A stretch of 64,000 nucleotides of DNA from Rossellomorea pakistanensis (lineage in GTDB: Bacteria; Bacillota; Bacilli; Bacillales; Bacillaceae_B), in the NCBI RefSeq assembly GCF_016908495.1, contig NZ_JAFBDZ010000001.1, positions 372,001 to 436,000 on the forward strand. The letters are read 5' to 3'. The position numbers and the translations under genes were made by a program. Below the pieces are notes generated by a model. That model made no database searches and was not told where the DNA came from. It saw nothing but the letters and a program-made list of their open reading frames with translations. Below are positions 52,413-60,485 of this stretch, piece after piece (position 1 is the stretch's first letter; the number at the start of each line of letters is the position of its first letter).

Positions 52413-53174
52413 CTACATCTTTCTGGAAAAACAAAACATTTCTGCAAAATCATTTACTATAGTTTTGTCAGGATTATTTTTAACATCATATCTCATTTTC
52501 TCTAACCCTTCTTGATAATCCTGATCATCAATCAGAGTTAATATGGATATGTCTCTATTTTCTGCATATCCTAGATAATCAGATACTCTAACTTTTTCTA
52601 AGCGATATTCAATCTGCATATTCACTTTAAACCCTCTTATCGAAAGCTCATTAAAAATAACTTCCTTTTCCCAAAATCTTTTTAAATCTTCATAATAAGC
52701 TGTTGGGAAGTAATGATACACCCACCATTTTTTCATATCATGTATAGTGATATTATGTAGTTTATACACGCCATTTTTCTTTAAAACACGATAAACTTCA
52801 TCAAGAGCTGCTTCTTTATTTATAAAGTGATGAAAAGCATAGTTATTTGAGATATAATCAAATTTCTCATCTTCGTAGGGCATATCTTCAACTAGACCGT
52901 GAACCAAAGAAACATCCTCTAATTTTTCCTTTGCCTTTTTTAGCATGTCTTCCGAAGCATCAAGCCCATGCCAATCAATATCAAAGTTATCAAAATATTT
53001 TTTTTGGTTATCAAGATAAATACCTGTTCCACAAGCTAAGTCTAAAACCTGATACATTGTTTTAGGATTATTATCAATATATTCCTTTAAATCGTTATCA
53101 AATTGAACTTCGTCTAATCTATATTGGTTTTTCTCATATTTGTTGGCAATCTTTGAGTAATCAGTGACTTTCAT
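52413..53174 (-). CDS. Class I SAM-dependent methyltransferase
   Basis: A 253-residue methyltransferase. Motif I is VLDLACGTGIYL (SAM-binding, about residue 46-57), motif II WHGLDASEDMLKKA, then VEDMPYEDEKFDYISNNYAFHH and EVYRVLKKNGVYKLHN. The ATG at 53174 is supported by TAGGAGGTATAAAC; a longer frame (to 53297) overlaps the upstream gene and lacks a ribosome binding site. The C-terminal half is specific (WWVYHYFPTAYYEDLKR) and does not reveal the acceptor. It lies 13 nt after the CoaB-like gene in one operon. Confidence 0.88.
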   Translation of the reverse strand: MKVTDYSKIANKYEKNQYRLDEVQFDNDLKEYIDNNPKTMYQVLDLACGTGIYLDNQKKYFDNFDIDWHGLDASEDMLKKAKEKLEDVSLVHGLVEDMPYEDEKFDYISNNYAFHHFINKEAALDEVYRVLKKNGVYKLHNITIHDMKKWWVYHYFPTAYYEDLKRFWEKEVIFNELSIRGFKVNMQIEYRLEKVRVSDYLGYAENRDISILTLIDDQDYQEGLEKMRYDVKNNPDKTIVNDFAEMFCFSRKM

Positions 53175-53187
53175 ATGTTTATACCTC

Positions 53188-53898
53188 CTATTTTGATGAT
53201 TTTGTATGAAATAATTCTTTTTGTAAAAGCAATTGATCAATAAATTGTACAATTTTTTTGGCTGTTTCTTCTTTACTAGGACACTCATAAATTTCATGAT
53301 TATGATTGATAATATAATGCGGTGCCATAGTCGAATATAAAGATTTAGATGAATTCGCTACCATAAAATCAGCATCAGAGGTATTCATTCTTAGTTTTGC
53401 TCTGTCTAAAAGCGTTGCTTTATCTGCATTACTTTCGAGTTTAAAGCCCACTAATATTACATTTTGATTCCATTCTTTAATTTGCTTTAAAACCTTTGGG
53501 GCTTTTTTAAAATGAATGATCGGTGGGTTATCGCTCGATATTTTCCCTTGCTGTGATAAAACTTTCCCATCTTGACCAATCATTTTATCTACTATCCAAT
53601 CAGATCCAGCAGCAGCCATAATTACCACATCTACTTTTTTATTTGAAATAATATTCTTCATCTTTTCTTGGAGATCAATTATTCCTTCAAAACTTTCTAA
53701 CTTTAATCTTTGTGAATCTTTAGTATTCGGTTTAGCTGCGAAATATCCATGTAGGTATGTAACATTTGCTCCTTTTGATAATACTTCTTCAGCAATCATT
53801 TTTCCTATTGTACCTTTAGCTAAGTTTGTATGGCCACGAACGTTATCCCATTTTTCTAGACAGCCTCCACTAGTGATTAGCACATTTTTATTTAACAT
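53188..53898 (-). CDS. Stand-alone CoaB-like (DFP family) phosphopantothenate-cysteine ligase domain
   Basis: A 236-residue protein matching only the CoaB half of bifunctional Dfp. It begins NVLITSGGCLEKWDNVRG, has VDVVIMAAAGSDWIVD, the KISSDNPPIIHFKKAPKVL segment near the active site and VGFKLESN. Canonical CoaB joins 4'-phosphopantothenate and cysteine in CoA synthesis; a bifunctional coaBC should exist elsewhere in the genome, so this copy may serve a special substrate. It heads an operon with a methyltransferase and an acetyltransferase. The sequence is very AT-rich relative to the core block, a sign of acquisition. Confidence 0.82.
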   Translation of the reverse strand: MLNKNVLITSGGCLEKWDNVRGHTNLAKGTIGKMIAEEVLSKGANVTYLHGYFAAKPNTKDSQRLKLESFEGIIDLQEKMKNIISNKKVDVVIMAAAGSDWIVDKMIGQDGKVLSQQGKISSDNPPIIHFKKAPKVLKQIKEWNQNVILVGFKLESNADKATLLDRAKLRMNTSDADFMVANSSKSLYSTMAPHYIINHNHEIYECPSKEETAKKIVQFIDQLLLQKELFHTKSSK

Positions 53899-53983
53899 TA
53901 CAGTCCCACCTTAAAACAACAAATATAATAGTATTTTACCACAATAAACCAAACTCCTACTTTAACTCAATTACCTTTGTTAT

Positions 53984-54017
53984 CTTATTCCACAAAATGG
54001 CCCTTTAGTGGAATAAG
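53984..54017. repeat. Hairpin CTTATTCCAC/GTGGAATAAG
   Basis: A perfect 10-bp stem with a 14-nt loop containing AAAATGGCCC. A related, non-hairpin word (AAGCGCCCTTTTGTTGAATAAG, read in parts) occurs at 51886-51907 at the other end of the acetyltransferase-methyltransferase-CoaB trio. Confidence 0.5.
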
Positions 54018-54259
54018 TAACTCTTACCAAGTCTGCATAAAAATTAGTACCTATACAATATCTTTACGTTTTATAATTCATAATTCTTTATAAACATACT
54101 GCCAAAACATTAAATGCAAGAAACACATTCCATCTGTATAGCCTCTAACATAACCCACTAACAGAAAAGAGTGCGATAATACTATGTAATATTAAGGATA
54201 AGTGATTGTACCTTTTTATAGGAATAGTATATATTTGTCTTTAATGTCACACATAATAT

Positions 54260-54306
54260 AAATATTTAAGTACATCACTTATATACAGTGGTGTACTTAA
54301 ATATTT
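54260..54306. repeat. Long inverted repeat at the left edge of the Tn554-type element
   Basis: Arms of 19 bp (54260-54278 and 54288-54306, AAATATTTAAGTAC...GTACTTAAATATTT) pair with a single T-G mismatch across a 9-nt loop. It ends 12 bp outside the left inverted repeat of the transposon. It could be a terminator or part of the target site. Confidence 0.6.
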
Positions 54307-54317
54307 AATAGACCTCT

Positions 54318-54344
54318 AAATGACCTCATTTACTACCACAACAA
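54318..54344 (+). repeat. Left terminal inverted repeat of the Tn554-type element
   Basis: This 27-bp sequence starting AAATGACCTCATTTACTAC matches the reverse complement of 60227-60253 at 25 positions. The pair brackets the HTH-tnpABC-hydrolase gene block. Confidence 0.7.
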
Positions 54345-54437
54345 CGCATTAAAGTTAAATATTTACAACTACACCAGTGTTGCACTATAATGAGAACGTA
54401 CATTCCTAAAACATACATTCTTATAAGGGGTGTTGTA

Positions 54438-54986
54438 ATGACGAAGATATATTCAGTAAAAGAAGTAGCTGAAATTCTCGGAAAGCACGAGGAAACAATA
54501 AAACGGTGGCTTCGCTCAGGTAAATTACCTAATTCATTTAGAAATAGTAATAAAGAAGGATGGAAAATTCCTGAAATTGACTTATTAAATTTAACAAATC
54601 ATCTTGTTCCCGTCAGTACAATCGATCAGCCCGAAGTAGAACCTGATGTTAATGAAACAGAGTTAGTTACACTAGCCTACGAAGCTGTTACTCTTACTTC
54701 TCCTACCGAGAATATTTTATCAGTTCTTACTATTATAGGAATTAAACGAACGTTGGAGATACTCCTAATAATGCAACAATCTGCAACAAAAATTAAAAAT
54801 CCTGACGGATTTATTAAAAAAGCAGTTCGTGAGAACTGGAGTCCCACTTCTGTTCCTACAAAGTTACCTAAAAAGCAAAGTCAAAGATTATATGAATTAT
54901 CGCAGCAGGACATCAGTATTGCTACTAATTCTTATAATGAGCCTTATAAAAGAAAGGTTCCTTTTTATAATTGGCTTGAAGACTAG
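54438..54986 (+). CDS. MerR/excisionase-like HTH protein of the Tn554-type element
   Basis: A 182-residue protein with an N-terminal helix-turn-helix of the excisionase (HTH_17) type: YSVKEVAEILGKHEETIKRWLRSGKLP, quoted here as KEVAEILG and IKRWLRSGKLP, followed by GWKIPEIDLLN. The central and C-terminal parts (90-182) are of unknown fold and include a helical LSVLTIIGIKRTLEIL. It sits directly in front of tnpA on the same strand with AAGGGGTG as ribosome binding site for the ATG at 54438. It may regulate transposition or bind the element ends. Such a gene is not part of classical Tn554. Confidence 0.8.
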   Translation: MTKIYSVKEVAEILGKHEETIKRWLRSGKLPNSFRNSNKEGWKIPEIDLLNLTNHLVPVSTIDQPEVEPDVNETELVTLAYEAVTLTSPTENILSVLTIIGIKRTLEILLIMQQSATKIKNPDGFIKKAVRENWSPTSVPTKLPKKQSQRLYELSQQDISIATNSYNEPYKRKVPFYNWLED

Positions 54987-55020
54987 AATGTGATTAAAAA
55001 CATAAATAGGGTGATTGTGC

Positions 55021-56376
55021 ATGACTCTTATGGCTAAATATCAATATTATTATCGACCTAAAGGAATTAAAAGCCGTTATGAATTAATGGTTTTTTATTG
55101 TGAAAGTCAACCTTTTCTACCTTTAACAGACTATTATCACGATTGCATAGGAAGGAATAATAAAAGTACAGCCCTAACGTATTTGAACTGTCTTCTTCCC
55201 TTCTTTAGTTGGTTAGATCAGTCAAGTAATTATCAGGGGAAACGGGTACAGTGGGATCAACCACCTGAAGCCATACGAGTTGCTGCTGAAGATTATCTTA
55301 GGCAGGAGATGGGATGTAAAGTTCGAGAAAACGAAACATTTAAGTTTGTGAACAGGACAAACAGAAGCCCTAAGACCGTCAGTTTATTTCTTTCAGCTTT
55401 AAAATCATTCTATAAATCCCTGATTCAACTAAAACAGTATAAGTATTCCAATCCCTTAATCGATTCTTATGCAATATTAGATAATTATAAAAGTAGTACC
55501 GAAGGTGTAAGAAAGGATAAACCTCGTATGCCTTCAGAAGCAGGAACTGAAGATGCAATACCACATAGAAGGATGACTGATTCCTATTTCAAGTTAATCA
55601 ATGAAGAGTGGCAGCCAGAAATTATTGATGACCCTTATCTTCCCTTTCGGATATATAAAGCAGGGAAAAAGGTGAACTGGTCATTACGAGAAGTTGTTAT
55701 AGCACGTATGTTGTTTGAAACAGGAGCAAGAGTATCAGAGGTAATTGAGTTAACTATTGGTGATTATCGCTCACGGAAGTCTTATCAAGAAGTTAGTACT
55801 TTTAATAAAGGTAGTCATGGTAAAAAAGTTAAATTTCTGCGTTTCAGTAAAGATACTGTTAAGTTGCTAATGAAATATTTAAACACAGAGCGAAAACATT
55901 TTGACAAATTAAATTGTGGTTTTGAAAATCTACCAAACGAAGCCCCTATGTTTCTTACAGAATTAGGAACACCTTTCTTATATGAATCTTGGTATTATCA
56001 CTGGAGCAGAGCAATCAAAGTGTCAGGTATTAAGCTGAATCCTCATAAAACAAGACACTGGTTTGTTACTACTAGGTTACGCGAAATATACAATACTTCT
56101 AAAACTGAAGCTGAGATTAATCAAAAGAAAATGGAGTTAATTAAGTATATACATTGGAAAGACAAAAATACTATTGACGTATATGAACATTATTTTGATG
56201 AAGAAAAACATAGAAAATCACATGACCAAATGCTCGAAAACATGGCAAAAAGGGAAACAGAATACCTACAACAAAAAAGTGAAAAAAAGCTAAAACAAGG
56301 TTCTTTTGTTTTTGATAATAAAGAAAAAATAATAATAGATTCAGAAATACAGGAACTTTTAGATGGATTGGAATGA
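55021..56376 (+). CDS. tnpA: Tn554-type transposase A (tyrosine recombinase)
   Basis: A 451-residue tyrosine recombinase. Catalytic residues appear in ETGARVSEVIEL (Arg), NPHKTRHWFVT (H-x-x-R), YIHWKDKNT (second His/Trp box) and VYEHYF (Tyr nucleophile). The basic N-terminal half (1-180) has the SAM-like core-binding region with KSTALTYLNCLLPFF. It is longer than TnpA of Tn554 (about 361). The ATG at 55021 is favoured, with AGGGTGAT upstream; a TTG at 55015 is also possible. Its TGA stop overlaps the tnpB ATG, so translation is coupled. Confidence 0.9.
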   Translation: MTLMAKYQYYYRPKGIKSRYELMVFYCESQPFLPLTDYYHDCIGRNNKSTALTYLNCLLPFFSWLDQSSNYQGKRVQWDQPPEAIRVAAEDYLRQEMGCKVRENETFKFVNRTNRSPKTVSLFLSALKSFYKSLIQLKQYKYSNPLIDSYAILDNYKSSTEGVRKDKPRMPSEAGTEDAIPHRRMTDSYFKLINEEWQPEIIDDPYLPFRIYKAGKKVNWSLREVVIARMLFETGARVSEVIELTIGDYRSRKSYQEVSTFNKGSHGKKVKFLRFSKDTVKLLMKYLNTERKHFDKLNCGFENLPNEAPMFLTELGTPFLYESWYYHWSRAIKVSGIKLNPHKTRHWFVTTRLREIYNTSKTEAEINQKKMELIKYIHWKDKNTIDVYEHYFDEEKHRKSHDQMLENMAKRETEYLQQKSEKKLKQGSFVFDNKEKIIIDSEIQELLDGLE

Positions 56377-58517
56377 TTGGAATGAAAAGTGAGTCACAAA
56401 AACCAAAGTCTCCTTTTTACTTAAATTTGAAGGAGAAAGTAGATGAAAATATCCTTCTAATACAAGATGCAAGGGGTGACTTTTTATTAGATAAGTTGCA
56501 TGAGCAATCAATTAAATATTTTTTGAATTACTGTTTAAATAAACCTTGGACAAACCATCTTTTTCTAGGAATTCTTGCTGAAACTGAAAAGAATTTAGAT
56601 GTACAAACAACATATCAAAGTATTAAAAACATAAACAGAAGATTGATCGATATTTTTAATAATTATAGATTAGAAGATATGTTGGACTTCGATGTTAATA
56701 TCCACCTATACAATTACCTAAAGGCCTCTATTTTCCCAGAGCATTCTAGCAATATGCGATCTATATTTTTTAGCCATTATAAACGAGTCTCCTATGAATC
56801 CAGTAAGTGGATAAAATTAAAGTGTAATCAAGAGCAGCAAGGATATTTTGAGAAATTTTTAATCCCTTTACCGTATTTTACTTCTAGAGATTTCTCTTTT
56901 TCAAAAGATGCGACAGAACAAGCTCATAAAACTCGTAAAAGCGAAACTGATGCTGTCGTTCCTCTTCTACCCCAAATTAGGGCGGAAGCGCACTTTCGAT
57001 GGAATCAAATCAAAAGGATTAGAGAAGCCTTTTTAAAGGCATTTGAACAGGTCAAACATGGAAAAGCTGAATTACCATTGGAAATTCAATATAACGAGCC
57101 TGCGCGTATTGGAGAGCGCTTTACTTTTCGATTATGGGATAAGCCATCGTTTGTTATATACCATAAGGACAAGTTTTCTGACTCAATTGTAAAAGCAGCC
57201 ATAAACCATACTGGAACATACTCTGATGATAATAATCACTATTTTCTCGAATTTTTAGGTGCAGAACGGGTTGAAGATGATGACATAGGAGAAGGATTGT
57301 GGTTCAGAGAAATAATACAAAAAAATTTAATAGGTCTCTGGTATCGAAATATCTCAAGTGAAGAATTAGAACAGAAACGACAACTTCTTCTTTCATGGGG
57401 ATATGGTGAAAAAGGTTCAACTAGTTTGCCCTATCCTTTTCATTCTCAGCATAAAGCAATTTTATTTCAAAGTACTACGGTTTCTAACTTTAAAAACAAA
57501 TCAGGACGTGTTCTGTTTGATATTGAACCACTGTATGTTGCAACCACCTTTGGTTTGTTAGCCTTAGATGTTTTTACTACAACAGGCGCAAGATTAAATG
57601 AATTGTTGCAGATTAGTAATACAAAGGAATGCATACGTGCTATTAAAGTAAACAAACAAACGAAATTTTCCTTCTATGTTATACCAAAAGGTCGTGACAA
57701 AGTAGAACCATACTACATAAGTGATCAAACAATGAAATTAATACAAAGCGTCGCTAAAATGCTTCGCGAACATTACAGCAGCAATAAGATTCCAAGTGTA
57801 CAATACCGTGATGTTCGAAGTCACTTATTTCCTGAACCGAAACCTTATTTTTTTCAATACAATTACAAAGCATTAAAACGGTACACTATCGATTCATGTC
57901 TCCACTTCCTATTACATGGATTGATATTGGAAACACAAGAAGGAATTCCTGTCATAATAAAATCACATTTACTTCGTCATGCATTTGCTACAGAAGCAGC
58001 GCAACGGCAAAAAATTCCCATTGAAATAGTAGCAAAGATGTTACATCAGCGTGATGTGGATGTAACAGGGTATTATTCTGAACCAACCTCAAGCCAAGTT
58101 GTCCAGACAGTCAGTGATTTACATGATGTTATTTCAGATTATGTTGATTTGGATGAGGCTATCCTCAGAAGCCCTAAAGAGCTTCAGGACCAATGGGTAG
58201 AATACCAAGAAAAGGTTGGGATATTTAATAATGTGTTGGGGGGAATTTGTGTAGAGGACGCTGTATGCCCTATTAAAATGCAGTGTTTAGGTTGTAGAGC
58301 AAAAATTCCACAACCTGAGAAGAAACATCAGCTTTATGAAGTCATCGAGTTATCCAAAGATATGGAAAAAAGATACTCTTTAATGGGGTTAGATGTAGAG
58401 GTTAAAAAAGCAAAGGCAATGCGCAAACACGCTCGTAATGAGTTAAAGGAAATTGAACTGATTGAAAAATACAGGGAGGAACAAAATTATGAGCCACACA
58501 TCCGATTCCAAAAATGA
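56373..58517 (+). CDS. tnpB: Tn554-type transposase B (tyrosine recombinase)
   Basis: A 714-residue recombinase that is larger than Tn554 TnpB (about 630). The catalytic domain lies in the second half: TTGARLNELLQI (Arg), SHLLRHAFATEAA (H-x-x-R), MLHQRDVDVTGYYSE (His box and Tyr). Near the C-terminus a cysteine-rich piece, CVEDAVCPIKMQCLGC, may bind zinc. The start is the ATG at 56373 overlapping tnpA by 4 nt; ATG 56382 is an alternative. The tnpC gene begins inside its end. It acts with TnpA and TnpC. Confidence 0.92.
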   Translation: MIGMKSESQKPKSPFYLNLKEKVDENILLIQDARGDFLLDKLHEQSIKYFLNYCLNKPWTNHLFLGILAETEKNLDVQTTYQSIKNINRRLIDIFNNYRLEDMLDFDVNIHLYNYLKASIFPEHSSNMRSIFFSHYKRVSYESSKWIKLKCNQEQQGYFEKFLIPLPYFTSRDFSFSKDATEQAHKTRKSETDAVVPLLPQIRAEAHFRWNQIKRIREAFLKAFEQVKHGKAELPLEIQYNEPARIGERFTFRLWDKPSFVIYHKDKFSDSIVKAAINHTGTYSDDNNHYFLEFLGAERVEDDDIGEGLWFREIIQKNLIGLWYRNISSEELEQKRQLLLSWGYGEKGSTSLPYPFHSQHKAILFQSTTVSNFKNKSGRVLFDIEPLYVATTFGLLALDVFTTTGARLNELLQISNTKECIRAIKVNKQTKFSFYVIPKGRDKVEPYYISDQTMKLIQSVAKMLREHYSSNKIPSVQYRDVRSHLFPEPKPYFFQYNYKALKRYTIDSCLHFLLHGLILETQEGIPVIIKSHLLRHAFATEAAQRQKIPIEIVAKMLHQRDVDVTGYYSEPTSSQVVQTVSDLHDVISDYVDLDEAILRSPKELQDQWVEYQEKVGIFNNVLGGICVEDAVCPIKMQCLGCRAKIPQPEKKHQLYEVIELSKDMEKRYSLMGLDVEVKKAKAMRKHARNELKEIELIEKYREEQNYEPHIRFQK

Positions 58518-58959
58518 ACGTGCTTGGCTTAAATATAGTCATCATAAGCGAAGTAATCGTTCTCTTGAACTTGGTGAACAAGCTATTAATTTATTGATTA
58601 AAAAAGGTAGCCCTATCACTCTTACAACAATAGCTGAGCAATCAAAAAAAATTGATACTGAAGGTAAAGGGATTCACCCTAACACAATCCGCACAAACGA
58701 GCAACTATACGAGTATTATAAGCAACACAGTAAAACTTATAAACAAAAAAATAGAAAAAGTAATACTCTCAATAGCTCTGTAACTTTAGAGGATATTAAA
58801 TTTCATAAAATTAAACCAAACCGTAATCTTAAAAATTTAGAAAGGAAATATATGAAATTATCTAAAAAAGAGATAGTCGAAAGGCTAATTCTTGCAGAAC
58901 AATATATCGCTGAAAATAATACTAAATGGGTTGCTAACTATTTTGAAGCTTTCAAGTAA
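58489..58959 (+). CDS. tnpC: Tn554-type transposition protein C (DUF6262-like)
   Basis: A 156-residue basic protein that accompanies TnpA and TnpB. It contains RSLELGEQAINLLIKKGSPITLTTIAEQS (read as short pieces LGEQAINLLIKKG and ITLTTIAEQS), an HTH-like segment, and an HPNTIRTNEQLYEYYKQH region that fits the DUF6262/TnpC family; the C-terminal half is Lys/Asn-rich and helical. It overlaps tnpB by 29 nt. The ATG at 58489 has GGGAGGAAC before it. In Tn554, TnpC influences frequency and orientation of insertion. Confidence 0.88.
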   Translation: MSHTSDSKNERAWLKYSHHKRSNRSLELGEQAINLLIKKGSPITLTTIAEQSKKIDTEGKGIHPNTIRTNEQLYEYYKQHSKTYKQKNRKSNTLNSSVTLEDIKFHKIKPNRNLKNLERKYMKLSKKEIVERLILAEQYIAENNTKWVANYFEAFK

Positions 58960-59060
58960 GTGTAAAAGACAAAAACATTATGTACGCTATAAAAAAAGGA
59001 TAAATACCCCGAAAATCGAATTAATATTGTTATAGACTAAGCGAGTGGAGGCACTATATC

Positions 59061-60098
59061 ATGTTTCTCACAAATAAACCAAATCATAATTTTTCTTCTG
59101 TGTTAAATCATGTTAATAACACCTATAACCAAGTAATTTGTTCAGGAGCTTCAGTTATTGTAATACATAATGACTCCATTGTTTTAGAAGAATATATCGG
59201 GAAACAATCCAACAAAAATGACGCAAGAATAGTAAAGGCGGATACTCAATTTCACGTAGCTTCAGTAAGAAAAAGCTATATTGGCTTTGCTGTCGCATAT
59301 GCTGTGTATTACGGTTACATAGAAAACATAGATGACCCAGTATTGAAGTATCTACCAGAATTTGACCAGACTAGTTGGAAGGACACAACTATCAGGCATT
59401 TATTAACTCATACGCACGGCTTACATCAAAAGGAGAAAACTGTTTTTCGTGAGTATCCTGCTGGGCAAAACTGGACATACCGTCAGGTTGGCATTGATGC
59501 TTTGACTCAGATTGTAAAGAAGACTACTTCAAAAACAGTATCCGATATTATTCACGAGCTGGTATTTAATCCTTTATGTTTCTATGAATCGAATTGGTAT
59601 GCACACAAACACGAGAAACTAGTGGATGTAATCCTTAGATATAATGGAGATGGGGATTGGAAAACAAGTGATAGCACTGAAGGCGACAAAATGAATATGT
59701 ATGTATCGACACGTGAATTAGCCTATTGGGGTTATTTACATCTCAAACAAGGAAAGATAGATGGAAAACAAATCGTTCCAAAAGAGATTATACAATTGGC
59801 TACATCGGTACAAAGCCCAACAGCGATAGATCAAGACTTACCGCAAAATGGTTTCTTATGGTTTGTAAAAGATTTACCTGCTAAGAAATCAGAGATAGGT
59901 GCAGGAGTTCCAAAAGGGTCATACCAGATTCTGGGTTATACAGGTGTTACTTTGTTGGTAATCCCACAAGAAAACTTGGTAGCAGTTCGTATGTTTAATA
60001 GTTTTGGTTCACCTGAAGGATATGATTATCTATCAGATGTTAGGTCTTTCGGAGACACTGTAATGAATTGTGTACAAAATATATCAATTGAAGTATGA
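59061..60098 (+). CDS. Beta-lactamase-fold serine hydrolase (transposon cargo)
   Basis: A 345-residue cytosolic-looking protein without signal peptide, of the class C beta-lactamase/esterase (AmpC-like) family. The S-x-x-K nucleophile is Ser68-V-R-Lys71 in HVASVRKSYIG. The later Tyr motif (usually Y-x-N) seems to be WTYRQ, so the Asn is replaced, and the third box is LGYTGVT. HLLTHTHGLH is a common family segment. It is more likely an esterase or peptidase than a beta-lactamase. It is the only cargo between tnpC and the right inverted repeat and may give the host some advantage, unidentified. Confidence 0.82.
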   Translation: MFLTNKPNHNFSSVLNHVNNTYNQVICSGASVIVIHNDSIVLEEYIGKQSNKNDARIVKADTQFHVASVRKSYIGFAVAYAVYYGYIENIDDPVLKYLPEFDQTSWKDTTIRHLLTHTHGLHQKEKTVFREYPAGQNWTYRQVGIDALTQIVKKTTSKTVSDIIHELVFNPLCFYESNWYAHKHEKLVDVILRYNGDGDWKTSDSTEGDKMNMYVSTRELAYWGYLHLKQGKIDGKQIVPKEIIQLATSVQSPTAIDQDLPQNGFLWFVKDLPAKKSEIGAGVPKGSYQILGYTGVTLLVIPQENLVAVRMFNSFGSPEGYDYLSDVRSFGDTVMNCVQNISIEV

Positions 60099-60226
60099 CC
60101 GTTTCACATTGTATCAAGTGTAAGTTGAGCTTCAGCGCATCATTTAGGCATCTTTTAACTTCTCCCGCAGATTTTGTAATATCCCACTTAAACTACTGTA
60201 GGGTTTTAGTACTACAACCACAAATT

Positions 60227-60253
60227 TTGTTGTTGTAGTAAATAAGGTCATTT
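60227..60253 (-). repeat. Right terminal inverted repeat of the Tn554-type element
   Basis: Read on the minus strand it begins AAATGACCTTATTTACTAC and matches the left repeat at 25 of 27 positions. Just inside, TACTACAAC/GTTGTAGTA forms a nested inverted repeat. Confidence 0.7.
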
Positions 60254-60267
60254 GTAGTGCAAAAAAA

Positions 60268-60305
60268 GGATAGGTTGAGCATATATTTACCAAGCTAACC
60301 TGTCC
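60268..60305. terminator. Terminator-like hairpin right of the transposon
   Basis: GGATAGGTTGAGC pairs with GCTAACCTGTCC imperfectly, with a preceding A7 and following TTCTTATTTT. It could end either the hydrolase transcript or the minus-strand helicase transcript. Confidence 0.6.
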
Positions 60306-60485
60306 TTCTTATTTTACTATTAAAATGTGTGACATTAAATGATATCACTTTATTATCAACACTGAATGAAATTTACTTGACTTTTAATAAAATGATAATT
60401 TTCGCACTCTCAAAACTCCTGAAAGATTACTGGATTCAAAAATCTCCTAGAACTGAACTATGAGATTTTATATACTGTTGCAAAT

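Larger units (their letters stand above)
54318..60253 (+). mobile_element. Tn554-type transposon with HTH gene and serine hydrolase cargo
   Basis: About 5.9 kb bounded by 27-bp imperfect inverted repeats. Five plus-strand genes lie inside: an excisionase-like HTH gene, tnpA and tnpB (two different tyrosine recombinases whose genes overlap by 4 nt), tnpC, and a serine hydrolase. The tnpA-tnpB-tnpC order with translational overlaps is that of Tn554, whose three proteins together carry out site-specific transposition. The inverted repeats are my own alignment by eye; Tn554 itself is described as lacking terminal inverted repeats, so the exact ends are provisional. Confidence 0.7.

Noticed and set aside
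48391..60253. Recombinase-rich region as a prophage
   Set aside because: There are no terminase, capsid, tail, holin or lysis genes. The recombinases belong to Xer-like and Tn554-like groups.
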